64,000 bases of DNA. Origin: Steroidobacteraceae bacterium. GTDB taxonomy: Bacteria; Pseudomonadota; Gammaproteobacteria; Steroidobacterales; Steroidobacteraceae. Position 1 is the stretch's first letter. Each line of letters begins with the position of its first letter. Under the pieces are notes generated by a model that was not told the origin of the DNA, searched no databases, and was given only the letters and a program-made list of their open reading frames with translations. The stretch covers positions 22,161-86,160 of the forward strand of contig JAHCAM010000007.1 of assembly GCA_019634895.1 (NCBI GenBank), in the 5' to 3' direction. Made by a program: the position numbers and the translations under genes. Shown in pieces: positions 26,416-35,162 of this stretch.

Positions 26416-29079
26416 TCAGAACCGGTAGGTCGCTTTGAGGAAATACCTCCTGCCGAGCAGATCGTAGGTGAACGGATCGGTGTTCTGGTCGATCGGGTCG
26501 GTGTAGTACGGCGGATCCTTGTCGAACAGATTGTTGACGCCGCCCCGCAACACCAGCTGCTCGTTCAGCCGCAGACTGCCTTCGACGCCGTGGTACATGA
26601 CGCTGCCGACGCCGGGTTTGGTCGCACCAATTCGTTGGAACTGGCTGTCCGCGTCGCCAATGTAGTTCACGCGGTACGACGCGCTCCACGACTCGCGATC
26701 GACTGCGAGCCGCAGATTCGAGCGCCACTTCGTGTAGCTGCCGTTGCCGCCCTCGCCGTTCGATATCGTGCCCGCCCACTCGATGGTGCTGCGGGCGCCC
26801 ACAAAGTCGATGTCAAACTGGTCGAGGTAGGCCGCGTCCCAGACGATCGAAAAATCACTGTTGAGCGCGCGGAAGCCGTAGCGTGCGCCGAAGTCCACCC
26901 CGCGCAGCTTTTCCTTCGCGTTGTTCACGAGCGGAACCGCCAGGAACACCACGTCGCCGGAGAACGGATCGCGGAAAATATCGTCACAGGTCGGATGGGA
27001 CTTGCCCGCGGAGAAATAGCACTGTTCCAGCGCGGCCGATGGCGGCACGTTGCGAATCGAATCCTCGATCTCGATCTGGTAGAAGTCCAGCGTCAGCACG
27101 AGCCCTGCCACGGCGACGGGCTCGTACACCACGCCGAACGTGAACGTATCCGCCTTCTCGGGCTCCAGTCCAAGGCTGCCCGGATAGTCGATCTCGACGA
27201 AAAGTTCGCTCTGCGAAAAGCCCGCTCCCACGTCCAGGTCGCAGTTGGCCCTGAGGTTCGTGTCCGAACTGGTTTCCCACTGGTCGCAGGGATCGACGAA
27301 GGTCGTGAAGTTGATCTCTTCCGTCGTATAGAGCTCCCGGATATTCGGTGTCCTGACGGAGGTCGAGAACGTCGAGCGCAGACGCAGTTCGTCCGTGACG
27401 CGCCAGTCGCCGCCGATCTTGTAGGTGAACTCGGAGTCGAACTCGCTGTAGTCGGAGTACCGTGCTGCCACGTTGAGGTCAAAGCTCGCCGCGAGCGGAA
27501 AGACCGCTTCTGCGTACGCCTCCACCGACGACAGGCTGGCATCGATGGGCGCCGTGCTTCCGCCGCCGCCGGACAGCACCGGCCGCGCATAAGTCCGCCG
27601 GTACGCGCCCGAATCCTTGCGGTACTCCAGTCCCGCTGCGAAGCCCGCAGGGCCGTTCTTCATCGCAAAGAGCTCGCCTGTGAACGTCGCCAGAATGCTC
27701 GTCTGCTCGTTCTCGCCGATGGTCGGGACGGTCGCATTGACGAAGGCCAGGGCTTCCGGCGACGGGTCGTTGATGCCGAACCAGTCGACGCACTGGGTCG
27801 CAGTTGGCGCGGCGCAGTCTGCCTCGACCATGGTGGCGGCCAGGTTCATCACGTCGATGGCATTGGTGAACCTCTCGTCTGACTCGCTCTTGCCGTAATT
27901 GGCCGACAGATCCCAGCTCCAGCCGTTGTTCAGTCGCCCTTCGAGCCCGATGACCGTGCGGAACAGTTCCACTTCCTGCTCCCAGATACGCGCGCCGAAA
28001 CCCTCTTCCACCATGCGGCGCCGCAGCGTCAGGTCTTCTCCGGTCGGGTTGTGCGGGTAAGTCGCCGAGAAGAACCGGTTGGCGAAGGAGGCCGGGCTGG
28101 CCTCGGTGTTCGACTTGCGGATCGAGTAGGTATTCTCGGTGAACAGCCGCAGGCGGTCGGTGAGGTCGATGAATCCGCCGGCACTCAGGTTGGTGCGCTC
28201 ATACGGAGCGGTGAGATTGAAATACGGCTGGAAATCAAACGCGTGCAGGGAAAAGCTGTATGGGACGAAGGAGTCTCCGTCACCGTTTGGATCCTGGTTG
28301 AACTGCACGTTGCCCAGAGTCTCGGTGCTGCCCCTGCCGCCGGCCGTGGACGAGCTGCCGGAACAGAAACGCTCGCCATCCTCCTCCTCGAAGAAGCACC
28401 GCGAAAAGCCGCGGTCGACCGAGCGCGCCGCCTGGCGATCCGTGTAGTTGGCGCTGATGACGAAGCCTTTGTTGCCCATCTCCTTGCCGAAAACGAGGTT
28501 GACCTCGCTGTTCTCTCCGTCGCCTTCTTCCGTTGCGCCGTATGATGCGTCGATCTGGAAGCCGTCGAATGACCGCCGGGTGATGATGTTGACCACTCCG
28601 GCGACCGCATCCGCTCCGTAGATGGCGGAAGAACCATCCAGCAGCGTCTCGATGCGCTCGATCATGTTGACGGGAATGCTGTTCAGGTCGACCACGGAAT
28701 TCGCGCCGGATCCTCCGGGGACGAACCGGCGGCCGTTGACGAGCACGAGCGTGCGGTTCTGCCCCAACCCGCGGAGATTCACGCTGGCGGTGCCGTAGCC
28801 TTCCTTGGCGGACAGGTAGTTCGATTCCGCGCCGGCCTGCGCGCCGGCAGTGAACGGAGAAAACTTCAGCAACTGGTCGATGGCGACCGCGCCGGTCTTG
28901 GCAAAGTCATCCGCGGTCAGCACGCTGACTTTGCCGACGCCCTCGATGTCGCCACGCTTGATGCGACTGCCGGTGACGTAGATGTCGTCCAGGGCCGCTT
29001 CCTCCGCTGCCACCGGAGCGGAAGGCAGAACGCTGGCGCCACCGGCCGCAACGCAGGCTGCCAGAAACTTGGATTTCAT
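26416..29079 (-). CDS. TonB-dependent receptor 2 (copper island)
   Basis: 887 residues. A signal peptide ends near APVAAEE. The plug has DDIYVTGSRIKRGDIEGVGKV, LRGLGQNRTLVLVNGRRF and LLDGSSAIYGADAVAGVVNI. The barrel follows, with SVRTPNIRELYTTEE and a terminal RRYFLKATYRF. It lies between the CopL-like gene at 29290 and the MerR regulator, on the same strand, and could import metal chelates or another ligand; this is unproven. Its base use is visibly less GC-rich than that of the other receptors, with more A/T in third positions. ATG 29079 follows a G-rich site. Confidence 0.93.
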   Translation of the reverse strand: MKSKFLAACVAAGGASVLPSAPVAAEEAALDDIYVTGSRIKRGDIEGVGKVSVLTADDFAKTGAVAIDQLLKFSPFTAGAQAGAESNYLSAKEGYGTASVNLRGLGQNRTLVLVNGRRFVPGGSGANSVVDLNSIPVNMIERIETLLDGSSAIYGADAVAGVVNIITRRSFDGFQIDASYGATEEGDGENSEVNLVFGKEMGNKGFVISANYTDRQAARSVDRGFSRCFFEEEDGERFCSGSSSTAGGRGSTETLGNVQFNQDPNGDGDSFVPYSFSLHAFDFQPYFNLTAPYERTNLSAGGFIDLTDRLRLFTENTYSIRKSNTEASPASFANRFFSATYPHNPTGEDLTLRRRMVEEGFGARIWEQEVELFRTVIGLEGRLNNGWSWDLSANYGKSESDERFTNAIDVMNLAATMVEADCAAPTATQCVDWFGINDPSPEALAFVNATVPTIGENEQTSILATFTGELFAMKNGPAGFAAGLEYRKDSGAYRRTYARPVLSGGGGSTAPIDASLSSVEAYAEAVFPLAASFDLNVAARYSDYSEFDSEFTYKIGGDWRVTDELRLRSTFSTSVRTPNIRELYTTEEINFTTFVDPCDQWETSSDTNLRANCDLDVGAGFSQSELFVEIDYPGSLGLEPEKADTFTFGVVYEPVAVAGLVLTLDFYQIEIEDSIRNVPPSAALEQCYFSAGKSHPTCDDIFRDPFSGDVVFLAVPLVNNAKEKLRGVDFGARYGFRALNSDFSIVWDAAYLDQFDIDFVGARSTIEWAGTISNGEGGNGSYTKWRSNLRLAVDRESWSASYRVNYIGDADSQFQRIGATKPGVGSVMYHGVEGSLRLNEQLVLRGGVNNLFDKDPPYYTDPIDQNTDPFTYDLLGRRYFLKATYRF

Positions 29080-29289
29080 AGGCGGGATCCCCCCATGCAC
29101 AAAGTCCTCGTCGTAGTAATGAGACCCTCCGCGTCCGGGTTTCCTGGGCGTCGATTCGGGACGGCAGTCATGCCGGACGAGGATGCCGCGCCAATACAAC
29201 CGATTCAGCGACGAATTCCGCTTCGGTCGGGTGGCGTCACGGCGCGCGGTCAACCCGCGCCGTGAAGCCGGCGCGATCGCGATGCCGCG

Positions 29290-29664
29290 TCAGGCGGGCG
29301 GTCGGAAGGGGGCGCCGGGGGCGTCCAGGGGGTGGAATGTCGTCGGCCTGGCGGAGTCCGGTCGCGAACCGGTCCAATGACGCAGCCCGGCGTGCGGACG
29401 CGGCGCGACGACGGCCGGCGCAGCACAACCGCAGCCACAAGCCTCGCCGCCGCAGCAGTCCGAATCCATGGGGGTCGACGGCTCGCCAGACGGCTCCTGC
29501 CGCTGTTGCGGTTGGCCCGGCCCGTCCTGTCCGTGGTGATTCCCGTGCATGGCGGAGTCGGAATCGGCGGTCGCGGGCGGGATCGCCATTCCGTTCAGGA
29601 TGACGGACAACGCCACCAGGGCGCGAAATAGCCGCCAAGCGGGCGGATCTTCTAGGCGTGTCAC
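29290..29664 (-). CDS. CopL-family secreted Cys/His protein, copy 2
   Basis: 124 residues from a GTG at 29664. A leader (WRLFRALVALSVILNGMAIPPATA) is followed by a His/Met-bearing part (SAMHGNHHGQ). A Cys cluster (DSDCCGGEACGCGCAAP) and the tail DAPGAPFRPPA end it. The Cys cluster and the PFRPPA tail match the CopL protein at 35163-35507. CopL in Xanthomonas lies ahead of copA/copB and is needed for copper-induced expression. Here it lies ahead of TonB receptor 2, with 210 bases in between. Confidence 0.75.
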   Translation of the reverse strand: MTRLEDPPAWRLFRALVALSVILNGMAIPPATADSDSAMHGNHHGQDGPGQPQQRQEPSGEPSTPMDSDCCGGEACGCGCAAPAVVAPRPHAGLRHWTGSRPDSARPTTFHPLDAPGAPFRPPA

Positions 29665-29757
29665 CGGAACACATTGCTCCCGCCGGCTCGAAATCGCAAG
29701 GCTCGACAGCGCTGGAACGATCAGGATTGGAACCGGCGTTCGCCGATGCCCGAGCGG

Positions 29758-30420
29758 TCAGGCTCCGGGCCTGACCGCGCGATACAGGGACAAAGTTCCT
29801 AAAACGGTCGAAAAGCGCCGGCTTTCCGCAACCTCGCGGAACCCGGCCTGCTCGAACAGTCCGACCAGCCTGCCCGCCACGTTGTCGCGCGTCGTCGCGA
29901 ACCCGTCGAGGCACTGGACGGCCAGGAACAGCCCGCGCATGAGCGGATTGGCCGGTCGACCCCAGTCGGCCACGTGCAGTTCGGCTCCGGGGCGCATCAC
30001 GCGGAACAGTTCGCCGGCCGTGCGAACCTTGTCCTGCCAGGTCAGGTGATGAAAAAAGAGGCTGGACATCACCCGATCAAAGTACCGGGCAGGAAACGGC
30101 AGGGTATCCGAGCGAGCCTGGCGCAGGCTGATCTCGGCGTGCGCGAGGCGCGCCTTGCGCTCCGCCCGGGCCAGGATCTCGGGATCGACATCCACGCCCG
30201 TGACCTCCGCCGCCGGTTGGGCCTGCTTGATCCAGATCGCGAGCGTGCCCGTGCCGGTCGCCAGATCCAGCACCCGCTGGCCCGGGAGGATCCCTGCCTG
30301 CCCGATCAACGCCCGCTTGAAGCGGCGCTCGCGCGTGGTGGCTCTGACGACGACGTCATAGAGCGGGGTCAGCCAGCGGTAGCCGAGAGCCGGGACGAAT
30401 GCTTCATTCTCCGGTCGCAC
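29758..30420 (-). CDS. SAM-dependent class I methyltransferase
   Basis: About 220 residues from the GTG at 30420. Motif I is VLDLATGTGTLAIWI, followed by VTGVDVDPEILARAERKA and FDRVMSSLFFHHL, typical of class I (UbiE-like) methyltransferases that act on small molecules. The acceptor is unknown. It overlaps the DUF5676 gene by 17 bp and lies in the copper island on the same strand as the DUF411 and cytochrome c genes. Related islands often carry a similar gene; its link to metal resistance is not clear. Confidence 0.85.
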   Translation of the reverse strand: MRPENEAFVPALGYRWLTPLYDVVVRATTRERRFKRALIGQAGILPGQRVLDLATGTGTLAIWIKQAQPAAEVTGVDVDPEILARAERKARLAHAEISLRQARSDTLPFPARYFDRVMSSLFFHHLTWQDKVRTAGELFRVMRPGAELHVADWGRPANPLMRGLFLAVQCLDGFATTRDNVAGRLVGLFEQAGFREVAESRRFSTVLGTLSLYRAVRPGA

Positions 30421-30694
30421 CAGGCACCTTTCCCAGCAGGCCGCGGGTCCACGCAAAAAGCGCGCCCACGGCAAATGCCGTCAGCGAAGCGTTGAACAGG
30501 CCGAGAAGAAATCGCGCGGCCGTCAGCGGTTCGTCGGTTCTCAACACCGTCAGGTCGAGTCCGTGTGTCCATGAGTTGACGAACCGGACCGTTCCCAGCG
30601 GAGAGAGATAGACGGCCACTGCGCAAATCACGCTCACGACGGCTGCGGTCAGTGCCGCGGCAATTCCGGTACGCAAAGGACTGGATCGCTCCAT
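30404..30694 (-). CDS. DUF5676 family membrane protein
   Basis: 96 residues with two hydrophobic helices (ALTAAVVSVICAVAVYLSPL and ARFLLGLFNASLTAFAVGALFAWTRGLLG). The layout fits DUF5676, a small membrane protein family commonly found in copper and silver resistance islands. AGGAGGAA lies a few bases before the ATG. It overlaps the methyltransferase start and follows the DUF411 gene by 17 bp, so it is in that operon. No catalytic motif is present. Confidence 0.75.
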   Translation of the reverse strand: MERSSPLRTGIAAALTAAVVSVICAVAVYLSPLGTVRFVNSWTHGLDLTVLRTDEPLTAARFLLGLFNASLTAFAVGALFAWTRGLLGKVPGATGE

Positions 30695-30711
30695 GGATCT
30701 TCCTCCTGCGA

Positions 30712-31185
30712 TCATTGAGTCCCCGGGTGGCTCGTGAAGACGCTGGTGGACCCGTCTCGCGCCACCAGCACTACCTCGTACGCTTGTCGCCGCTCTCCCT
30801 GCACCATGCCGGGCGAACCGAGCGGCATGCCGGGAACCGCCAGCCCGAGCGCATCCGGTTTCTCAGCCAGCAGTCGCTTCACGTCTTCCGCCGGCACGTG
30901 GCCTTCCACGAAGTAGCCGGCGACCAGCGCCGTATGGCAGGAACCCATGCCGGCCGGCACGCCCGCCTCGGCCTTGATGGGCGACAGATCCTGCACGTCG
31001 CGAATCTCCACCGGGAAGCCGGAGCTCCGCATGTGATCGGCCCAGGCCAGGCAGCATCCGCAGGCCGGAGACTTGTAGACGGTCACGAGTGGCAAGGGCT
31101 CCGGCGCGGGCGGCGGTAGTTCCTGCGCGCAGGCCCCGAGCGATACGAACAGCAGCGGGGCGATGATTGTGGTCAAGAGACGCAT
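30712..31185 (-). CDS. DUF411 metal-binding periplasmic protein
   Basis: 157 residues. A leader ends at FVSLGAC (lipobox-like). The mature domain VTVYKSPACGCCLAWADHMR contains a CGCC thioredoxin-like metal site. GVPAGMGSCHTALVAGYFVEGHVPAEDVKRLLAEKP follows, with a further Cys-His pair. This is the DUF411 pattern, found in copper and silver resistance gene sets, and is thought to bind metal in the periplasm. It lies between the NTF2-like gene (14 bp away) and DUF5676. Confidence 0.9.
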   Translation of the reverse strand: MRLLTTIIAPLLFVSLGACAQELPPPAPEPLPLVTVYKSPACGCCLAWADHMRSSGFPVEIRDVQDLSPIKAEAGVPAGMGSCHTALVAGYFVEGHVPAEDVKRLLAEKPDALGLAVPGMPLGSPGMVQGERRQAYEVVLVARDGSTSVFTSHPGTQ

Positions 31186-31198
31186 GGTGCAGCTCCTG

Positions 31199-31663
31199 CT
31201 ACTTGCGGGTCCGGGACGACCAGTGGATGTGAACGATCTTCCAGCCGGCGTGATCGGACCTCAGGATCATCGTCTCCGTGCTGACGATCGTTGCCGGTTT
31301 GCCGTCGCGCTGGACGTGCAGCTCGCTCTCGCTCGCGACCCAGGCGAACTTTCCGCTGGTCCGTGCCTTGCGGCGCAGCAGCTTGTGATGGGCATCCTTC
31401 AGGAACGCCGCGTCGCCTTTCGCGTGCCCGCCAAGGTACTCGGCCGCCGATCGCTCGACGCCGCCGCTTTCCAGTATCCAGACCTCCGGGTCCAGCTCGG
31501 CTCCGGCCTTCTCCAGTTCGCCGGCCTTCAGCGCGGCGAAGAACCGGTCAACGGCGGCAACGGCAGCCTTCGTGTCGTCCGGAACGTCGATTGCGGGCGC
31601 TTCTGCCTGCGCGAACAGCGGCCATACCACCAGCAGCATCGCCGTGGGAATCATTCGTTTCAT
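31199..31663 (-). CDS. Secreted NTF2-like (SnoaL/DUF4440) protein, copper island
   Basis: 154 residues with a leader ending at AQAEA. The domain has DDTKAAVAAVDRFFAALKAGELEKAGAELDPEVWILESGGVERSAAEYLGGHAKG and ETMILRSDHAGWKIVHIHWSSR, the cone-shaped NTF2-like fold. Unlike the pair near 21 kb it has no lipobox. GAGGAGG precedes the ATG. It is between cytochrome c (18 bp) and DUF411 (13 bp), so it is in the copper operon. His residues near the end may be used to bind metal; this is speculative. Confidence 0.8.
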   Translation of the reverse strand: MKRMIPTAMLLVVWPLFAQAEAPAIDVPDDTKAAVAAVDRFFAALKAGELEKAGAELDPEVWILESGGVERSAAEYLGGHAKGDAAFLKDAHHKLLRRKARTSGKFAWVASESELHVQRDGKPATIVSTETMILRSDHAGWKIVHIHWSSRTRK

Positions 31664-31681
31664 GTGAGCCTCCTCGTTGTA

Positions 31682-32302
31682 TCAGTCGTTGTGTGGCGGC
31701 GTTCCCGGGGCATGCGCGTGCGCCGACGCCGGTTTCGCTTCATCGGCATGATGATCTTCAGGGCCGTGGTCCTCCTCCGCGGCCATGCCGCCATGTGAAT
31801 GGCCGCCGCTCGCCTCCACGAGATCGCGATAAGAGGCTTCGGACATGTCGGGCAGCCGCTTCATGAAGGCGACCAGTCCCCAGATGTATTCGTCCTCCAT
31901 GTGGCCGCCCCAGGCCGGCATCCCGCTCATCTTGATGCCGTGCTTGATGACCCAGAAAGCGGCCGCCGGATCGTGGACTCGATGGCGCGCGAGATCCGGC
32001 GGCCGCGGGTAGAGGCCGGCGCGCAGCTCGCTGTCATTTTCGCCGGGTCGCAGGTGGCAGCCCGCACACATGGCGTCGTAGTTGCCGGCGCCCGTCCGGA
32101 TCTGTGCTTCGTCATCGAGCGGCGGCACGACAATGTCGGCGGAACGCGCCGCGATCGAGCGTTCGCGCACCGTCTGCATCAGGGACGAGGTGAGCTTCCA
32201 GTGCGGCTCGTCGGCCGCGACGTTGTATCCGCCGAGCACCACGAACGCCGCGCCGGCAATGACAACCAGTGCCGCCCCGATGACCCAGATCCTGATTTTC
32301 AT
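31682..32302 (-). CDS. Secreted mono-haem cytochrome c, His-rich tail
   Basis: 206 residues. A membrane anchor or signal (AALVVIAGAAFVVLGGYN) is followed by the haem site MCAGCHLRPG (CxxCH). A later Met-bearing segment (IKMSGMPAWGGHM) could supply the sixth ligand. The C-terminus is rich in His and acidic residues (HSHGG..EEDHGPEDHHADE..HAHA), a likely metal-binding tail. It follows the multicopper oxidase by 10 bp on the same strand, which suggests that it passes electrons to or from the oxidase. GGAGG lies before the ATG. Confidence 0.9.
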   Translation of the reverse strand: MKIRIWVIGAALVVIAGAAFVVLGGYNVAADEPHWKLTSSLMQTVRERSIAARSADIVVPPLDDEAQIRTGAGNYDAMCAGCHLRPGENDSELRAGLYPRPPDLARHRVHDPAAAFWVIKHGIKMSGMPAWGGHMEDEYIWGLVAFMKRLPDMSEASYRDLVEASGGHSHGGMAAEEDHGPEDHHADEAKPASAHAHAPGTPPHND

Positions 32303-32312
32303 GAAAACCTCC

Positions 32313-33644
32313 TCAGCCGCCGTGATTCATCTTTGAATGGTCCATCGGTTCGTCCGGCCTGACGGCGGCCGGAGCCTCCGAAACGCGCCGCGCCACCGTA
32401 CCGGGCGGATTGGGATACCAGCCTGGATCGCCGTAGTCCTCCCGACGAAGGTCGTTGCGCACCTTGACGACCGTGAACATGCCGCCCATCTCCAGGTTTC
32501 CGAACGGGCCCCGGCCCATCATCATCGGCAGGGTGTTCTCGGGCCCGGCCATGTGGCCCATGTTCGTGTGCTCCTGGTGCTCCGCCATGCCGCCCTCGCC
32601 CATGGACATGTAGCCTGGCAGCGCGCGCCGCACCGCCGCATCGAGATCGCCCTGCTTCACGCCGAGCGCGTTCGGGATGTCATGGCCCATCGCATTCATC
32701 GTGTGGTGCGACATGTGGCAATGCAGCGCCCAGTCGCCGGGCACCGCGACGAACTCGATGTCGCGCGTCTGCCCGACGCCCACGATCTCCGTCGTCTCAG
32801 GCCGCCACAGCGCGCGCGGCCAACGGCCGCCGTCCGAGCCCGTCACGTGGAACTGCACGCCGTGCAGGTGGATCGGGTGGTTCCACATCGAGAGATTCCC
32901 GATCCGAATGCGCACGCGCTCACCCGTGCGCGCCACGATGGGATCAATGGCCGGGAATACCTTGCTGTTGAAGGTCCACAGGTCGAAGTCCTGCATGACC
33001 GCGGGGTCCGGCCGGTAGGAACCGGGATGCAGCGCCCAGTTGTGCAGCAGGAAACAGTAGTCGCGGTCGATCGGGACCGCCTCGCCATGGCGCGGGTGGA
33101 CAATGAACATGCCCATCATGCCGACCGCCATCTGCAGCATCTCGTCGGCGTGCGGGTGGTACATGTGCGTGCCGTGCTGGCGCAGCGTGAATTCGTAGGC
33201 GTAGGTCTCGCCCGGCGCGATGTGCGGCTGCGAAAGGCCGCCGACGCCGTCCATGCCCGACGGCAGCAGGATGCCGTGCCAGTGAATGGTCGTGTGCTCC
33301 GGCAGCCGGTTGGTCACCAGAATACGCACGCGATCGCCTTCGACGGCCTCGATGGTCGGGCCCGGCGTCGTGCCGTTGTAACCCCAGCATTTCGCTCTGC
33401 TGCCGGGCGCGAATTCATGCTCGACCTCTTCCGCCACGAGGTGGAATTCCTTGACGCCGCCGACCATCCTGAATGAAAGCGTGCGGCCATTCAGGGTGCG
33501 CACCGGCCGGACGCCGGGACGCGAGGCCGGAGCTGATACCTGCGTCTCGTCCTGCTGCGCATACGCGCGGCGGCCCATGAGCGCGAGCGGCAACAGGCCC
33601 CCAGCACCCATCCACCAGAACCAGTTGCGCCGGGACATCTTCAT
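32313..33644 (-). CDS. Multicopper oxidase (periplasmic copper oxidase)
   Basis: 443 residues. A Tat-like leader (SRRNWFWW...AYAQ) precedes three cupredoxin domains. Copper ligands are HWHG (121-124), HMYHPH (160-165), HPIHLHG (256-262) and HCHMSHH (308-314), the four conserved His-containing stretches with the T1 Cys309. It oxidises Cu(I) or organic substrates in the periplasm. A Met/His-rich stretch (MSMGEGGMAEHQEHTNMGHM) and the tail MDHSKMNHGG are typical of copper-resistance forms (CopA/CueO-like). It overlaps the TolC gene by ATGA and sits 10 bp ahead of cytochrome c. Confidence 0.93.
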   Translation of the reverse strand: MKMSRRNWFWWMGAGGLLPLALMGRRAYAQQDETQVSAPASRPGVRPVRTLNGRTLSFRMVGGVKEFHLVAEEVEHEFAPGSRAKCWGYNGTTPGPTIEAVEGDRVRILVTNRLPEHTTIHWHGILLPSGMDGVGGLSQPHIAPGETYAYEFTLRQHGTHMYHPHADEMLQMAVGMMGMFIVHPRHGEAVPIDRDYCFLLHNWALHPGSYRPDPAVMQDFDLWTFNSKVFPAIDPIVARTGERVRIRIGNLSMWNHPIHLHGVQFHVTGSDGGRWPRALWRPETTEIVGVGQTRDIEFVAVPGDWALHCHMSHHTMNAMGHDIPNALGVKQGDLDAAVRRALPGYMSMGEGGMAEHQEHTNMGHMAGPENTLPMMMGRGPFGNLEMGGMFTVVKVRNDLRREDYGDPGWYPNPPGTVARRVSEAPAAVRPDEPMDHSKMNHGG

Positions 33645-35068
33645 GGGTCGCCTCCGTGATGTGCGTGCTCGCTCTCGGCCGGCGGCATTGCGTCGTCGAG
33701 GCTGATCGTCAACGGCCGTGGCTCGTCATCGCCCGGCAGGGGACCGCCCAATTCAGCTCGAAGCGCCGCGCGGGCAATCCAGTAGTCCCTGACGGCAGCG
33801 AGCCAGCCCGCCTGGATGTCGTACCGCTCGCCCCTCGCCTGCAGGAGGGAAAATACTCCCTCGAGCATGAAGTTGACCCGTTCCTGGCGGCGCTCGACGG
33901 CTGATGCCGCCGCGGGCATCAGACGATCGCGATAGGCCGCGTAGATCTCGTGCGCGAGCTGCAGGCGCTCGATCTCCGTGTGAACGGAGTTCTCCACGTC
34001 AAGGGCGAGTGCGTCGCGCCGCGCGCGCGCGTCCAGCAGGCGGGCTTCCAGTCGCGCGATGGCGGCCTGGCCCTGGTCGAAGAGCGGCAGCTCGGCAGTC
34101 AGCCCCGGTCCGCGTCGCACTTCGCCGCCCGCATCGTGCTCGCGCTCGTAGCCGACGCCGATCGGCCGCAGCAGCCGCCAGCGCCGCGTGGTCGCGAGCG
34201 CATCCTCCAGCATCGCGACTTCCTCCCCGGCTGCCGCGAGGTCGTGACGCTGCGCAATCGCCGTCGCAACCACCGCTGTCGCCGATATCTCCTCACCGGG
34301 AGGCTCGGGCAGCCGGCCGGCTGTCTGCCACGGATCGGATGAACGCAGGCCGAGGAGCCCCGCGAGCCGGCGGCGGGCATCCGCGGCGTCCGATTTCGCG
34401 CGCAGCGCAGCGAGTCTCGCGCCCGCTGCCCGCATCCGTTGCTCGTCCAGTTCCAGCTGCGCGATGTTGCCCGCGGCGTGAAATCGTTGCGCGAGCTCGA
34501 GCGCGGTATCGGCGGCCTGCGCGGCTGCTTCTCGCAACATCTGGTTCTGCAGCGCGCTGACCTGCGTATACCAGGCCGTTTCCACGTCCTTGCGCAGTTC
34601 CATCAGGGCGCTCATGACGGCAAATTCCGTCCGGCGAAAGTCGGCAGCCGAAAGTCGCCGGCGCGATGGCAGCAGCAGCAGATCAGAGAATGTGACAAAG
34701 ACGCTCTGCGAGGTCTCGTTCGGGCCGCCGCCCTGCGGATGCAGCCAGGACAGCGACAGGCGAGGATTTGCGATGCGCGCGGCGGCCTGCAGATCTGCAT
34801 GCGAGATTCCGAGCTGCGCGTACCGACGGCGGATTTCACCATTGCGGATGAATGCGAGCTTGAGCGCCGCCTCGAGGTCGAGCGGTTCCGTGAGCACGGT
34901 CGTGGGCTCCGCCGCAGCATCCGATGAGGGCCAGGCGGGAACAGCCCCGGCCGGCGTCGCAACCCGGCCAGCCACGCCTGCGGCTGACTCATCGAGCGGA
35001 GTAACCGCGCAACCAGCCAGGATGGCGGCGGCAGCCGCAATCGTGGCTAGACGAAAATACAATCTCAT
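33641..35068 (-). CDS. TolC-family outer-membrane factor (copper island)
   Basis: 475 residues. A lipobox LAGC ends a short leader (AAAAAILAGCAVTP). Long helical repeats (LKLAFIRNGEIRRRYAQLGISHADLQAAARIANPRLSL; AQLELDEQRMRAAGARLAALRAK) are typical of TolC/CusC. It would form a trimeric channel with an inner-membrane pump. Here no RND pump or adaptor is adjacent. Instead it overlaps the multicopper oxidase and lies 94 bp after the CopL gene, so it may replace the CopB outer-membrane protein of classical copper operons. Confidence 0.9.
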   Translation of the reverse strand: MRLYFRLATIAAAAAILAGCAVTPLDESAAGVAGRVATPAGAVPAWPSSDAAAEPTTVLTEPLDLEAALKLAFIRNGEIRRRYAQLGISHADLQAAARIANPRLSLSWLHPQGGGPNETSQSVFVTFSDLLLLPSRRRLSAADFRRTEFAVMSALMELRKDVETAWYTQVSALQNQMLREAAAQAADTALELAQRFHAAGNIAQLELDEQRMRAAGARLAALRAKSDAADARRRLAGLLGLRSSDPWQTAGRLPEPPGEEISATAVVATAIAQRHDLAAAGEEVAMLEDALATTRRWRLLRPIGVGYEREHDAGGEVRRGPGLTAELPLFDQGQAAIARLEARLLDARARRDALALDVENSVHTEIERLQLAHEIYAAYRDRLMPAAASAVERRQERVNFMLEGVFSLLQARGERYDIQAGWLAAVRDYWIARAALRAELGGPLPGDDEPRPLTISLDDAMPPAESEHAHHGGDP

Positions 35069-35118
35069 GGTCCAGTTCCCTCGATGCCGGCCAGGCCGAC
35101 CAGAACACGCGAATACGC

Positions 35119-35138
35119 GACGGGCCGGTCAGCCCGTC
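35119..35138 (-). other. Short hairpin between CopL and TolC genes
   Basis: GACGGGC (35119-35125) pairs with GCCCGTC (35132-35138) around a 6-base loop, within a 94-base gap. The flanking CGCG and CACGCG can extend the stem imperfectly. It mirrors the hairpin at 23268-23293 after the other CopL-like gene. It may regulate or trim the transcript between leader and structural genes; it has no T-run. Confidence 0.45.
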
Positions 35139-35162
35139 ACGCGAGAAACTGAAGGGAAGCGG

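Noticed and set aside
33904..34560. Plus-strand 218-codon frame opposite TolC
   Set aside because: Arg/Pro/Ala-rich composition expected from the antisense of GC-rich coding DNA; no motif.
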